A stretch of 64,000 nucleotides of DNA from AWTP1-13 sp963797005 (GCA_963797005.1 CAWCOF010000016.1:1-64000); one strand, 5' to 3'. Shown: positions 48,171-56,610, counted from the first letter of the stretch. Notes: generated by a model not told the origin, from the sequence alone. Translations and numbers: made by a program.

Positions 48171-48184
48171 CCTGGATTTGACCG
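48154..48184 (+). repeat. 11-bp tandem repeat placing TGA in all three frames
   Basis: ATTTGACCTGG occurs about 2.7 times in tandem. TGA triplets at 48157, 48168 and 48179 are 11 bases apart, so each frame is closed. The middle one is the stop of the TPR gene. Confidence 0.7.
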
Positions 48185-48333
48185 GCGTCTGGACGGATAT
48201 CCGACCTGGGCCGCTCGCCCGAGGAAGCCGTTGACAACTTGGGGTTTTGCCCGATCTGGCGGCCTCTTGCCCTGGTCGGCGGCAATCGTCACTTGCTAAG
48301 GGACGACTCCGGCGATTTCACAGGACAGTCGCG

Positions 48334-48945
48334 GTGCTGAGGATTGACTACCTGTCGGTGCCTGGACTGCCGCCGCTCACCTTCGAGCTTGCGGCGCAGG
48401 AATGCCTGGCGGTCGAGGGCACGTCCGGCTCCGGCAAGACGCGACTCCTGCGCGCGATCGCCGACCTCGACCCGGTCGAAGGCTACATTTTCCTCGAGGG
48501 CATCGAGCGACGCGAGCTGACGGGGCCTGCATGGCGCCGGCGCGTACGCTATGCGTCGGCCGAGCCGGCCTGGTGGGAGGCCACGGCCCGACCCCACTTT
48601 CGGGTGACCGCCAAGCTCGATCGCCTCATGTCGGCCCTGGCGCTCGATGCTGGCCTGCTCGACCGGCCGATCTCTGCGCTGTCGACGGGAGAGCGTCAGC
48701 GCTTCGGCCTGATCCGGGCTCTTGCCGACGAGCCGCAGGTGCTGCTGCTCGATGAGCCGACCGCCGCCCTCGATGCGGCCACGACCGCGCTCGCCGAGGA
48801 GCTGATCAAGTTCCAGCTCCTGGCCGGCCGCGCCGTCGTTCTCGTCAGCCACGACGCCGCGCAGATCGCTCGTCTTGCCCACGGCCGGCTGCGGCTTGCC
48901 GGCGAGAACACCACCGCGCACCCGGAGCGGAGCGCCGCGGCATGA
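48334..48945 (+). CDS. ABC transporter ATP-binding protein (FetA/YbbL-like)
   Basis: A 203-aa short ATPase. Walker A is EGTSGSGKTRLLRAIADLDP, the signature LSTGERQRFGLIRALA, Walker B QVLLLDEPTAALDAATT, and the H-loop VVLVSHDAAQIARLA. The small size and pairing with a FetB/YbbM permease through a 4-base ATGA overlap point to a FetAB-type exporter, linked in Escherichia coli to iron homeostasis and oxidative stress. The GTG start has AGGA 8 bases upstream. The substrate in this organism is inferred. Confidence 0.85.
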   Translation: MLRIDYLSVPGLPPLTFELAAQECLAVEGTSGSGKTRLLRAIADLDPVEGYIFLEGIERRELTGPAWRRRVRYASAEPAWWEATARPHFRVTAKLDRLMSALALDAGLLDRPISALSTGERQRFGLIRALADEPQVLLLDEPTAALDAATTALAEELIKFQLLAGRAVVLVSHDAAQIARLAHGRLRLAGENTTAHPERSAAA

Positions 48946-49742
48946 GCCTCGTCGCGCTCTCCCCCACCGCGCTCGGCGTCGCTTCGCTGCTGCTCCTCGT
49001 CAACGGGCTGATCTCGGTCGTGTTCGGCTTGCGGCTGGAGCGCAGCCTCGCCATCGCCGCCGTCCGCATGACCGTGCAGCTCGGCGCGGTGGGCTACGTG
49101 CTGGCGTTCATCTTCGCGCAAACCTCGCCCTGGTGGACGGTGCTGATCGGCCTTGTGATGGTGGCGGTCGCCGGCTGGGAGCTCATGCAGCGGCAGGAGC
49201 GGCGCTTCCGCGACTGGTGGGCCTACGGGCTCGGGCATCTCACCCTGCTGCTGGTCGGCGGGTTTGCCACGCTCTATGCGGTGGCTCTGGTGATCAACCC
49301 TTCGCCCTGGTACGCGCCGCGCTACATCATCCCGATCCTCGGCATGGTGCTCGGCAATACGCTGACCGCGGTGAGCCTGGCGCTGCAGACGCTGACCGAA
49401 GGGGTCGAGCGCGAGCGGGCGGCGATCGAGGCGCGCATCGCGCTGGGCGCGCCGCGCTTCGAGGCCTTCTCCTCCGTGCTGCGCCACGCCATGCGTACGG
49501 CCATGACGCCGCTCCTGAACACCATGGCGGTCGCCGGCATCGTCTCGCTGCCCGGCATGATGACGGGCCAGATCCTGGCCGGTTCCGACCCGGCCGAGGC
49601 CGCCAGGTATCAGATCATGATCATGTTCGTGCTCGGCGGTGCGGCCGGGCTCGGCGCGCTGCTTGCGGGTCTCGGCGGCGTGCTGCTCCTGACCGACAAG
49701 CGCCATCGCCTGCGCCTCGACCGGCTCGCTCCCGCGCACTGA
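48942..49742 (+). CDS. ABC transporter permease (FetB/YbbM, UPF0014 family)
   Basis: A 266-aa membrane protein with about seven segments. RLERSLAIAAVRMTVQLGAV and PILGMVLGNTLTAVSLALQT are UPF0014 hallmarks, as is VAGIVSLPGMMTGQILAGSD, the coupling region. Its start overlaps the ATPase stop. It ends convergently with the small secreted-protein gene on the other strand, whose open frame runs 133 bases into it. Confidence 0.88.
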   Translation: MSLVALSPTALGVASLLLLVNGLISVVFGLRLERSLAIAAVRMTVQLGAVGYVLAFIFAQTSPWWTVLIGLVMVAVAGWELMQRQERRFRDWWAYGLGHLTLLLVGGFATLYAVALVINPSPWYAPRYIIPILGMVLGNTLTAVSLALQTLTEGVERERAAIEARIALGAPRFEAFSSVLRHAMRTAMTPLLNTMAVAGIVSLPGMMTGQILAGSDPAEAARYQIMIMFVLGGAAGLGALLAGLGGVLLLTDKRHRLRLDRLAPAH

Positions 49743-50185
49743 CGGCGCGTCGAGGCAGTGGGCACAACAGCCCGTCGGGCTGTCGCGGGGCTCAACCTGA
49801 TGCGGCGGGCTTTCGCCTTCTTCGCGGGCCGCGCGGCTGGCTTGGCTGCCGGCGCGCTCTTTGCCGGTGCGGCACCGGCATTGTCACCCCAGCACACCGT
49901 CGCTCGCGCCGTGCACGTGTGCTCGTCGAAGACGATGAAGTTGAGGAACAGCTCGCACGTCACGTCCTTCTTGCCGACCGTGTATTTCTTGATGCCCTTT
50001 TCCTTGCTCCAGTCGGCAATGGACTTGTCGAGCAGGTTCTTGGCGTCGCGCGTGGGCCCTTCCTTGCCGTAGTCGTTGACCGTGAAGCCCATGCGCTGAC
50101 ACTTGGCCGATGCCGCCGTCGCGCAGGCGCAGACGATGATGGAGAAGATGGCGACGCGCGCCGCCGATCGTGACCATGAGCGCAT
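49610..50185 (-). CDS. Small secreted protein (CQRMGFTVNDYGK type), tail probably not native
   Basis: From ATG 50185 (GGAGGG upstream) the frame gives a signal peptide (ARVAIFSIIVCACATAASA) and a conserved domain: KCQRMGFTVNDYGKEGPTRD, KGIKKYTVGKKDVTCELFLN and FDEHTCTARATVCWGDN, with four Cys that could form two disulfides. After VCW the sequence becomes Ala/Pro then Arg-rich and runs antisense into the FetB-like permease gene. The true stop is probably near 49795 with an indel before it. Function unknown. Confidence 0.68.
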   Translation of the reverse strand: MRSWSRSAARVAIFSIIVCACATAASAKCQRMGFTVNDYGKEGPTRDAKNLLDKSIADWSKEKGIKKYTVGKKDVTCELFLNFIVFDEHTCTARATVCWGDNAGAAPAKSAPAAKPAARPAKKAKARRIRLSPATARRAVVPTASTRRQCAGASRSRRRRWRLSVRSSTPPRPASSAPSPAAPPSTNMIMI

Positions 50186-50304
50186 GCAGGAGCCCTCCCT
50201 CGCGGCAACAGCCGCCGCACGCGCGCATGCTATAGCCGGCACGCGGCGGATGCCTAGCGCCTATTGGGTCGCGCCCGGAGAGCCTGTGTGGATCTCCCGG
50301 CGTC

Positions 50305-50691
50305 TCAGTGCAGATAGGGCGAATCGCCGCCGCGGGGACCATTGCCGGAATCGAAGAAGAACCCGTGGTCGAACGGACCGGCCGTCGTCTGCCGGTCGAC
50401 GAACGGATCGCGGTAGCTGTTCACGCTGCCGTAGAGGCCGCGCGTCAGCCCGTAGGTATTCATCACGTCCTCCTTGCCATAGGAGTAGCCGCCCACCCGG
50501 CGACGCCCCAGGTAGCCATAGACGCGGCTGCCCTTGCGCCGGTGGTAGTAGGCGGACTTGGGATGCTCGCCCGTCTCGACCGTGGCTGCGGCCGCGGCCT
50601 TCCTCTTTGCGCGCTGGCCCGCCTCGCTGCCGGAGCCGAGACCGATCAGCGCGATGGCGCCGACGGCCAGGATCAACAGTGCCTTGTTCAT
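50305..50691 (-). CDS. Small secreted basic protein
   Basis: A 128-aa protein with a signal peptide (MNKALLILAVGAIALIGLGS, cleavage near SEAG). The mature part is rich in Arg, Tyr and Gly (YYHRRKGSRVYGYLGRRRVG) and ends FDHGFFFDSGNGPRGGDSPY. AGGA precedes the ATG at 50691. It belongs to a run of small exported proteins on this strand. Function unknown. Confidence 0.65.
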   Translation of the reverse strand: MNKALLILAVGAIALIGLGSGSEAGQRAKRKAAAAATVETGEHPKSAYYHRRKGSRVYGYLGRRRVGGYSYGKEDVMNTYGLTRGLYGSVNSYRDPFVDRQTTAGPFDHGFFFDSGNGPRGGDSPYLH

Positions 50692-50868
50692 GAATCCTGC
50701 CCTTGCGTGGATATCTGCCGCCATGTCGCTCATGTGGTCATTGCCAAGTCTAGTGCGCAGAGACAACGAATTGCTAAATTTCCGGTTTCAGGCCCGGTGC
50801 CGGTGCAAAGAAGCCGCCCGAAGCGGATCGGGCGGCCCCAACGTCGTGATCGGCCGCAGCGCTATGGC

Positions 50869-51132
50869 CTAGCTGCACGCGCGCCGGCTCGCCTTGCATT
50901 CCGAAAGCAGCATCGGCCCGGTGCACTTGTAGTGCACGCGGCCCTTGGCCTTCTGGCCCGACAGCGAAATGGCGAGATCGAGGTTCATCTTGGCCATCTC
51001 CATCGCCATTTCCTTGGCCACGCCGAGCCCGTAGGCGCTCGTGCGCGCACATTTCGCCTCCGCTTGCGTGCCGATCAGCGCGACGGCGGCAAGCGAAGCG
51101 ACCCCGACGGCCATTCGCAACATTCCACGCAT
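50869..51132 (-). CDS. Small secreted cysteine-containing protein
   Basis: An 87-aa protein. A signal peptide (MLRMAVGVASLAAVALIGTQ, cleavage after AEA) leads to a mature part of about 62 residues with four Cys (KCARTSAYGLGV; YKCTGPMLLSECKASRRACS). The Cys spacing suggests two disulfides. Function unknown. Confidence 0.65.
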   Translation of the reverse strand: MRGMLRMAVGVASLAAVALIGTQAEAKCARTSAYGLGVAKEMAMEMAKMNLDLAISLSGQKAKGRVHYKCTGPMLLSECKASRRACS

Positions 51133-51272
51133 GTCCTACCTCCACGAGACACAAGAGCGGCCGAGTATGCCGCCGCGCCTCTTCGCTTTGCGAGGAAGAC
51201 TTGCGGGCAACAACCGCGCCGTGCCGCTTTCGCAACGGCCGTTGCAGTTGGGTCACGCATCTACGGCTCTGC

Positions 51273-51584
51273 CTATTTGCAGAGCTTGGCCTGCATCACA
51301 CATTCCTGGCCCAGCATCCCGCCTTTCCCGCACTTGGTGCGGAGGTTGCTGACCTTGTAGCCCGGCGCGACGCCGGGCTCTGCCCCCTGGGCCATGAAGG
51401 CCGCCCAGGAGCTCCAGTCGGTGGCTTGCAGCACGGCTTCCCACGCCTGGAATTTGGCGCCGTCGCGCGTGCCGGCGGTCCCGCGTCCAGCCTTGGTCAC
51501 GCATGCGGCGTCTGCGGCCGCGCCGGCGCCAAGAACGACGCCGGCACATGCAAGCGCCAGGAAGGCACGCACAATCTTGCTCAT
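51273..51584 (-). CDS. Small secreted cysteine-containing protein
   Basis: A 103-aa protein. The signal peptide (MSKIVRAFLALACAGVVLGA) is cleaved near AADA-A. The mature part begins ACVTKAGRGTAGTRDGAKFQ and has four Cys (CVTKAG, TKCGKGG, QECVMQ, LCK). It resembles its neighbour at 50869-51132 in layout, with an N-terminal Cys and three near the end. Function unknown. Confidence 0.68.
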   Translation of the reverse strand: MSKIVRAFLALACAGVVLGAGAAADAACVTKAGRGTAGTRDGAKFQAWEAVLQATDWSSWAAFMAQGAEPGVAPGYKVSNLRTKCGKGGMLGQECVMQAKLCK

Positions 51585-51768
51585 CGGTTCACTCCCTCGT
51601 CATGAGCTCCCGCTGCCGCCCGCAAAATGGAACAGCGACCCCGGGCATTCTGCCCAAGATCGCTGCCCTTGCCTATCGGCACGCGCCACGCAGGCGCCGC
51701 TTTACGCCAAATCCACAATTCTCGTGGCCGGCCGGTGACGCAGCCGCTGCGCCGCCCGCGCTGGCGCG

Positions 51769-51984
51769 CTATTGCGCGACCTGCAAGTTGACCGCCTTCG
51801 GCCCCTTGCCGCGCTTGTCGGGCTCGGTCTCGAACGAGACCCGCATGCCTTCATCGAGGGGACCGATCCCCGAGCGCTCGACGGCGGTGATGTGAACGAA
51901 CACATCCTTGCCGCCCTGGTCCGGCGTGATGAAGCCGAAGCCTTTCGACTGGTTGAAGAACTTGACAGTCCCGTTCTGCCGCAT
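51769..51984 (-). CDS. Cold-shock protein (CspA family)
   Basis: A 71-aa single cold-shock domain. RNP1 is KGFGFITP and RNP2 is DVFVHI. It opens RQNGTVKFFNQSKGFGFITP and binds single-stranded RNA/DNA. The ATG at 51984 has GGAG about 7 bases upstream; an earlier in-frame start at 52056 would add unrelated residues. The rlmJ open frame overlaps its first part in another frame, which is likely an artefact of a lost rlmJ stop. Confidence 0.93.
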   Translation of the reverse strand: MRQNGTVKFFNQSKGFGFITPDQGGKDVFVHITAVERSGIGPLDEGMRVSFETEPDKRGKGPKAVNLQVAQ

Positions 51985-53146
51985 GCGAGGTCTCCATATC
52001 CCCGGTAGAATTGCGGATCGCGTCAGCTCCACCAGAGTTGACGCGGGTGAAGCCAAGGCAGTCTCGTCCGATGTCGGGGAACGTGAGGTGCGCGAGATAA
52101 CGATGACGCGTCTGCGCAGTGCATCTCAGTACAGTCTCAGCAGTCTCCGCCGGGTCGGTAGGCCGCCCGAACTGCCGCGGAGTATCGATGATTGCCTGCA
52201 CACAAGCAAGGCAAATTCGTGCTTGCAAATTAGGGCGTAATGCGCATACGCCGCTTCCTGGCGGCGCCCGTTTTTCCAGGGCGCGGAGAGCCACTTCTTG
52301 CAGCCCGCTCAGGCGGTGCGTTGCGCCGGGCGCCTGCGCCAGCCGGCGGCATAGCTCCGGCAGCACGGCGGCCAAATCGCCCTCCAGAGTGTAAGGGCCA
52401 TTGACGATCACGAGTCCGCAGCCGTTGAGCACATCGGGATTGCTCGGGCGGCGGACGAAAAGCTCCGCACACAGCGGCGGCTTGGGCAAGGCCATGGCTG
52501 CCACCGCTTTGTGGAAGCGCGCGACAGGCTTGGGGTCCTTGATCGGATACCAGGCGATGTAGGTGCCGGTGGCGAAGCGCTCGAGCGCCTCCGCCAGCCC
52601 GCGCGTCAGGCGTTCCAGCTCGCGCGGCTCCTCGAACGGCGGGTCGATGAGGATCACGCCGCGCCGCTCCCTGGGCGGCAGCAGCGATTTCAACGCCAGC
52701 CAGCCGTCGAGCGCCATCACCTTGGCGCGCGCGTCGCGGCCGACAGCCGCCGTCAAGTTGCTGCGCTCGTCCTCGTTGAGCTCGTTGGCGACCAGCCGGT
52801 CCTGCGGCCGCATCAGGCGCAGCGCCAGGCACGGGCTGCCGGGATAGGCTGCGAATACGTCCGCGTTCTCGGCCTGCACCGCATCGAGGTAGGGCCGCAG
52901 GCGACGCGCGACCACATCCGGCAACGGCTTGGCGTCCGGCCCGATCAGCCGGCCGATCCCGTCGCGCCACTCTCCCGTCTTCCTCGCCTCGACCGAGCCG
53001 AGCGCATAGCGGCCGGCACCCGCATGCGTGTCGATGACGCGGAACGGTGCGTCCTTGCGCTTCAAATGCTCGATCACCAGCGCCAGCACCGCGTGCTTGA
53101 GCACATCGGCGAAGCTGCCCGCGTGATAGCCGTGACGGTAGTTCAT
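51851..53146 (-). CDS. rlmJ: 23S rRNA (adenine(2030)-N6)-methyltransferase RlmJ, 3' end doubtful
   Basis: RlmJ methylates A2030 of 23S rRNA. It opens MNYRHGYHAGSFADVLKHAV followed by LALVIEHLKRKD. The SAM region is VIDTHAGAGRYAL, and the catalytic DPPF-type box is GVILIDPPFEEPRELERL. Similarity ends near residue 280-285 (ELCRRLAQAPGATHRLSGLQ). The frame as read stays open for another 145 residues, overlapping the cold-shock gene out of frame. A short indel near 52310 or a lost stop is likely; a stop in a neighbouring frame at 52230 would give the usual length. Confidence 0.85.
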   Translation of the reverse strand: MNYRHGYHAGSFADVLKHAVLALVIEHLKRKDAPFRVIDTHAGAGRYALGSVEARKTGEWRDGIGRLIGPDAKPLPDVVARRLRPYLDAVQAENADVFAAYPGSPCLALRLMRPQDRLVANELNEDERSNLTAAVGRDARAKVMALDGWLALKSLLPPRERRGVILIDPPFEEPRELERLTRGLAEALERFATGTYIAWYPIKDPKPVARFHKAVAAMALPKPPLCAELFVRRPSNPDVLNGCGLVIVNGPYTLEGDLAAVLPELCRRLAQAPGATHRLSGLQEVALRALEKRAPPGSGVCALRPNLQARICLACVQAIIDTPRQFGRPTDPAETAETVLRCTAQTRHRYLAHLTFPDIGRDCLGFTRVNSGGADAIRNSTGDMETSHAAERDCQVLQPVERLRLHHAGPGRQGCVRSHHRRRALGDRSPR

Positions 53147-53181
53147 GACACCGACAAGCGCGGTTTTCCCACGAGCGTGGG

Positions 53182-54180
53182 CTACACCTTCAGCACCAGC
53201 TTGCCGAGGTTGCCCCCTGTGTAGAGCAGGTTGAGCACGTCCGGGTAGGCATCGACGCCGCCCTCGCGCACGTCCTCGCGCAGCTTGAGCTTGCCGTCCT
53301 TGTGCCACTGGCCGAGCTGGGCGATGGCCTCCGGCACGCGATTGGCCCAGTCGAAGACGATCAGGCCCTGCATCCTGAGCCGCTGCGTGAGTACGGCGCG
53401 CAGGTTCTTCGGCCCCGACGGCAGCTCGGTTGCGTTGTAGGCCGAGATCAGCCCGCACACCGGGATCCGCCCGAACAGGTTCATCTGCATGAGAACCGTG
53501 TCCAGGATCTCGCCGCCCACATTCTCGAAGTAGACGTCGATGCCCTTGGGCGCCGCGGCCTTGAGATCAGCCGCGAGCTTGCCGCCCTTGTAGTCGACGC
53601 AGGCATCGAACCCCAGCTCCTCGGTGACGTAGCGGCACTTGTCGGGTCCGCCGGCGATGCCCACCGCGCGGCAGCCCTTGATCTTGGCGATCTGGCCGAC
53701 CACCGATCCGACCGCGCCGGAGGCCGCCGACACCACCACGGTTTCGCCGGCCTTGGGCTGGCCCACCTCGATGAGGCCGAAATAGGCGGTCCAGCCCGGC
53801 ATGCCGAGCCCGCCGATCCAGCGCGCGAGCGGCGCCTGGCCGGTATCGACCTTGTAGACGCGCTCGCCCTTCGAGATCGCGTAGCTCTGCACGCCGAACA
53901 TGCCCTGCACGGCGTCACCCTCCTTGAAGCTCGCGTTGTTGGAGGCCTCGACGATGCCGGCCGCGTACGCGCGCATGACGTCGCCGAGGGCGATCGGCGG
54001 GACATACGAGCGCCCCTCGCTCATCCAGCCGCGCATGGCGGGATCGAGCGAGATGTATTGCACCTTGACGCGGAACTCGCCGGGTCCGGGCTGCGGCAGG
54101 GGTCCATCCTCGATCGAGAAATCAGCGCGCGTCGTCATGCCTTTGGGGCGTCGCGCCAGCTTGACCATGCGGTTCGTCAT
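53182..54180 (-). CDS. NADP-dependent oxidoreductase (MDR, CurA/leukotriene B4 dehydrogenase-like)
   Basis: A 332-aa zinc-independent medium-chain reductase. It opens NRMVKLARRPKGMTTRADFS. LDPAMRGWMSEGRSYVPPIA, GLGMPGWTAYFGLIEVGQPK, the cofactor loop VSAASGAVGSVVGQIAKIKG and DVYFENVGGEILDTVLMQMN are classic for the group that reduces alpha,beta-unsaturated carbonyls. The sequence is complete. Confidence 0.92.
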   Translation of the reverse strand: MTNRMVKLARRPKGMTTRADFSIEDGPLPQPGPGEFRVKVQYISLDPAMRGWMSEGRSYVPPIALGDVMRAYAAGIVEASNNASFKEGDAVQGMFGVQSYAISKGERVYKVDTGQAPLARWIGGLGMPGWTAYFGLIEVGQPKAGETVVVSAASGAVGSVVGQIAKIKGCRAVGIAGGPDKCRYVTEELGFDACVDYKGGKLAADLKAAAPKGIDVYFENVGGEILDTVLMQMNLFGRIPVCGLISAYNATELPSGPKNLRAVLTQRLRMQGLIVFDWANRVPEAIAQLGQWHKDGKLKLREDVREGGVDAYPDVLNLLYTGGNLGKLVLKV

Positions 54181-54357
54181 CGGGGCCTCGTATCGTGTTC
54201 GGGGAGCTTGCGGGCATCACAGGGCGCCGGCGGAGCGGCGTCAAGCCCGGCCCCTGCCGGCCCGGACCGTCGCGGCCGGCGCTCCTGTTCCCTCGGTGAC
54301 AGCGGCACGCGCTGAACCTTCCTAGGGTCGGGGAGGATCAAAGCACGGAGCGCAGCC

Positions 54358-54552
54358 ATGACGCCGAACCTCACCACCGACCTTGCCACCCTCCCGACCG
54401 GACGTCTTGCCGCCGCCGCTGACAGCAACGCAGCTCACGAGATGGACCTCATCGGTGCACTCCTCGAGGCGCTGAGCGGCTCTGAGCACTATCGTTTGAG
54501 CGAGCGCGGCGGCGAGCTCTACATCGAGCCTGCCGGCCAGCCCCGACATTGA
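54358..54552 (+). CDS. Small protein of unknown function
   Basis: A 64-aa frame (MTPNLTTDLATLPTGRLAAA...SERGGELYIEPAGQPRH). GGAG lies 7 bases before the ATG. It is acidic, soluble and not recognised. The PAP2 gene begins 31 bases after its end. Confidence 0.5.
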   Translation: MTPNLTTDLATLPTGRLAAAADSNAAHEMDLIGALLEALSGSEHYRLSERGGELYIEPAGQPRH

Positions 54553-54583
54553 CGCGGCCCGGCGCGCCCACAATTATTCCGCC

Positions 54584-55321
54584 ATGGCCGATCTGCAGGG
54601 CATGCTGTCGCGGCTGCGAGCGCTTATCGCGCCCGTTGCCCGTGCCGAGCGCGTGACGCTCGTTGCGCTGATCCTGGCAGCGGGTAGTCTCTTCGCGTTT
54701 GCCAGGCTCGCCGACGAGGTCGTGGAGGGCAGCACGCGCCGCTTCGATGAGTGGCTGCTCCTCTCGTTGCGCACGCCCGGCGATCTCGCCGATCCCATCG
54801 GACCCCGCTGGTTCGAGGAGATGGTGCGCGACATCTCCGCGCTCGGAGGCACGGCCGTGCTTGTGCTCATGGTGCTGGCCGTTACCGTCTTTCTGATGAT
54901 GACCCGGCGCAGCCACGCCGCCGTCGCCGTGCTCCTCTCCGTCCTCGGCGGCGTCATCGTCAGCCAGGGTGCCAAGCTGGCCTTTGCCCGTCCGCGGCCG
55001 GAGTTGGTGCCGCATGGGGCGGAGGTCTACACCGCAAGCTTTCCCTCGGGACATGCCATGATGGCCGCCGTCGTCTACCTGACCTTGGGCGCGCTTCTGG
55101 CACGCACGCAGTCGGACCGCCGCGTGAAGGTCTACGTCCTTGCTGTTGTTATCACCCTGACCATCCTCGTCGGTGCCAGCCGCGTGTATCTGGGCGTGCA
55201 CTGGCCGACGGATGTGCTCGCAGGCTGGGCGCTCGGCGGCGCCTGGGCGCTTGCCTGCTGGCTGGTGATGCTCTGGCTGCAGGCCCGTGGCGAGGTCGAA
55301 GACGAGGCGACGCCTTCTTAA
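54584..55321 (+). CDS. PAP2 family membrane phosphatase
   Basis: A 245-aa membrane lipid phosphatase (PgpB/undecaprenyl-pyrophosphate phosphatase type). The three active-site motifs are present in order: KLAFARPRP, FPSGHAMMA, and SRVYLGVHWPTDVLAG. About six membrane segments are visible. The His residues of the last two motifs are nucleophile and acid. It may recycle lipid carriers or phosphatidylglycerophosphate. Confidence 0.92.
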   Translation: MADLQGMLSRLRALIAPVARAERVTLVALILAAGSLFAFARLADEVVEGSTRRFDEWLLLSLRTPGDLADPIGPRWFEEMVRDISALGGTAVLVLMVLAVTVFLMMTRRSHAAVAVLLSVLGGVIVSQGAKLAFARPRPELVPHGAEVYTASFPSGHAMMAAVVYLTLGALLARTQSDRRVKVYVLAVVITLTILVGASRVYLGVHWPTDVLAGWALGGAWALACWLVMLWLQARGEVEDEATPS

Positions 55322-55362
55322 AGGCGCCGCCCTCCAAGCAGTCCTGTCGAGCGCGTCTCGTG

Positions 55363-55596
55363 CTAGCGTCGGCGCCGATCTTCGCTCCGGCCGTAGACGA
55401 CCGACTCGATCTCGCTCGGGTCCATGCCGATGTCCTTGAGCGTGCGGGCATCGAGCGAGTGAAGGATCCGCACCGTCGCCCACTGGGCGCGCCGATCCAG
55501 ATAGGCCCGCCACAGGTCCACCACCCGTCCCGCAAAGCGGGACGTCAGCGTGGAGGGTGGCCCGTAGGCGGTGGTTGCAAGCTCTCTGCAGGTCAT
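55363..55596 (-). CDS. DUF1127 domain small protein
   Basis: A 77-aa protein whose C-terminus holds the DUF1127 core (ATVRILHSLDARTLKDIGMD followed by PSEIESVVYG). Some relatives act as small RNA-binding regulators of phosphate or carbon metabolism. The ATG at 55596 has AGGAGAGG upstream. It is divergent from the WYL regulator, and two operator palindromes lie in between. Confidence 0.87.
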   Translation of the reverse strand: MTCRELATTAYGPPSTLTSRFAGRVVDLWRAYLDRRAQWATVRILHSLDARTLKDIGMDPSEIESVVYGRSEDRRRR

Positions 55597-55720
55597 TGCG
55601 CCTCTCCTGTCATCTGGTGGTCGTGTCGGGCCGCCAACGGCTGCCTCGACCGAATTTCGCGGGCCGGCCGGACGCCAAACTCGTCTCTCGTGGCCGCGTG
55701 ATTTGGGATATAGCAAGGGC

Positions 55721-55744
55721 CTCCTGACACCCTGCTGTCAGGAG
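55721..55744. promoter_or_regulatory. Operator palindrome 1 of the DUF1127/WYL regulator intergenic region
   Basis: CTCCTGACA and TGTCAGGAG flank a 6-base spacer as a perfect inverted repeat. It shares its arms with the second site 44 bases away, centre to centre. Likely the binding site of the WYL regulator encoded at 55838. Confidence 0.7.
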
Positions 55745-55763
55745 GTCCGGGCCGCCCTGACAG

Positions 55764-55789
55764 GCTCCTGACAGCGTGTTGTCAGGAGC
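55764..55789. promoter_or_regulatory. Operator palindrome 2 of the DUF1127/WYL regulator intergenic region
   Basis: GCTCCTGACA and TGTCAGGAGC flank a 6-base spacer. The centre is 44 bases (about four helical turns) from palindrome 1. An extra half-site (CCTGACAGG) lies between the two. The site lies 49 bases before the regulator start. Confidence 0.7.
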
Positions 55790-55837
55790 CATCGCTTAGG
55801 GTGCGAGCCCAGCTTCGAGCCAGCGTGAGTAACCCCC

Positions 55838-56548
55838 GTGCGTCGCGCCGACAGACTGTTCGAAATCATCCAGTTCATGCGCCGCAAGGACCTGGTGCGC
55901 GCGCGCGATCTCAGCGCGGCGCTGGAGGTCTCCGAGCGCACCATCTACCGCGACATCCAGGACCTCATCACCAGCGGCGTGCCGATCGAGGGCGAGGCTG
56001 GCGTCGGCTACGTCCTCAAGGCCGGCTTCGATCTGCCGCCGCTGATGTTCAGCGAGCAGGAGATCGAGGCGCTCGTGCTCGGCGCCAGGATCGTCGAATC
56101 GTGGGCCGACGCGGAGCTCGCCGAGGCTGCGAGCAACGTCATCGCCAAGATCGAGGCGGTCATTCCCGATCGCCTGCGCGGCTACATGGCCAACACGGCG
56201 CTGCTGGCGCCGTCGCACCACTACATGGCGCCGATCCAGTTCGATCTGGCCGAGCTTCGGCGTGCGCTGCGCAGCCAGCTCAAGGTGTACTTCCGCTATC
56301 AAAACGCGCTCGCCGAGGCGTCCGAGCGCACCGTGCGGCCGCTGTGCCTGGCCTATTTCGGGCCGGTCTGGCTGCTGTCGGCCTGGTGTGAGCTGCGCGA
56401 GGATTTCCGCACCTTCCGCCTCGATCGCATCGAGGGCTTCGCCGTGCAGCAGGACCGCTTCCGGGTGGAGCCCGGCAAGAGCCTGCACGATTTCCTCAAG
56501 CGCGATCAGACCTGGACGCGCACCTCCAAACCGGCGGCCGAGGCTTGA
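55838..56548 (+). CDS. YafY-type HTH and WYL-domain transcriptional regulator
   Basis: A 236-aa regulator. The N-terminal winged helix (ADRLFEIIQFMRRKDLVRAR followed by DLSAALEVSERTIYRDIQDL) is of the HTH_11/DeoR type. The WYL ligand-sensing domain lies about residues 135-215 (VRPLCLAYFGPVWLLSAWCE, with FRTFRLDRIEGFAV). The GTG start at 55838 begins with RRADRLFEII, the usual opening. Two perfect palindromes upstream suggest autoregulation. Confidence 0.9.
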   Translation: MRRADRLFEIIQFMRRKDLVRARDLSAALEVSERTIYRDIQDLITSGVPIEGEAGVGYVLKAGFDLPPLMFSEQEIEALVLGARIVESWADAELAEAASNVIAKIEAVIPDRLRGYMANTALLAPSHHYMAPIQFDLAELRRALRSQLKVYFRYQNALAEASERTVRPLCLAYFGPVWLLSAWCELREDFRTFRLDRIEGFAVQQDRFRVEPGKSLHDFLKRDQTWTRTSKPAAEA

Positions 56549-56610
56549 TGCCGGCTTGTTGCGGTTGCGGCGCTTGCCGGTCGCCCACCCTGCAGAACCG
56601 TTTGCGCGAA

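Noticed and set aside
51133..51272. Additional gene between the small secreted-protein genes
   Set aside because: Frames here are short, lack a ribosome-binding site and are mirrored by the flanking genes.
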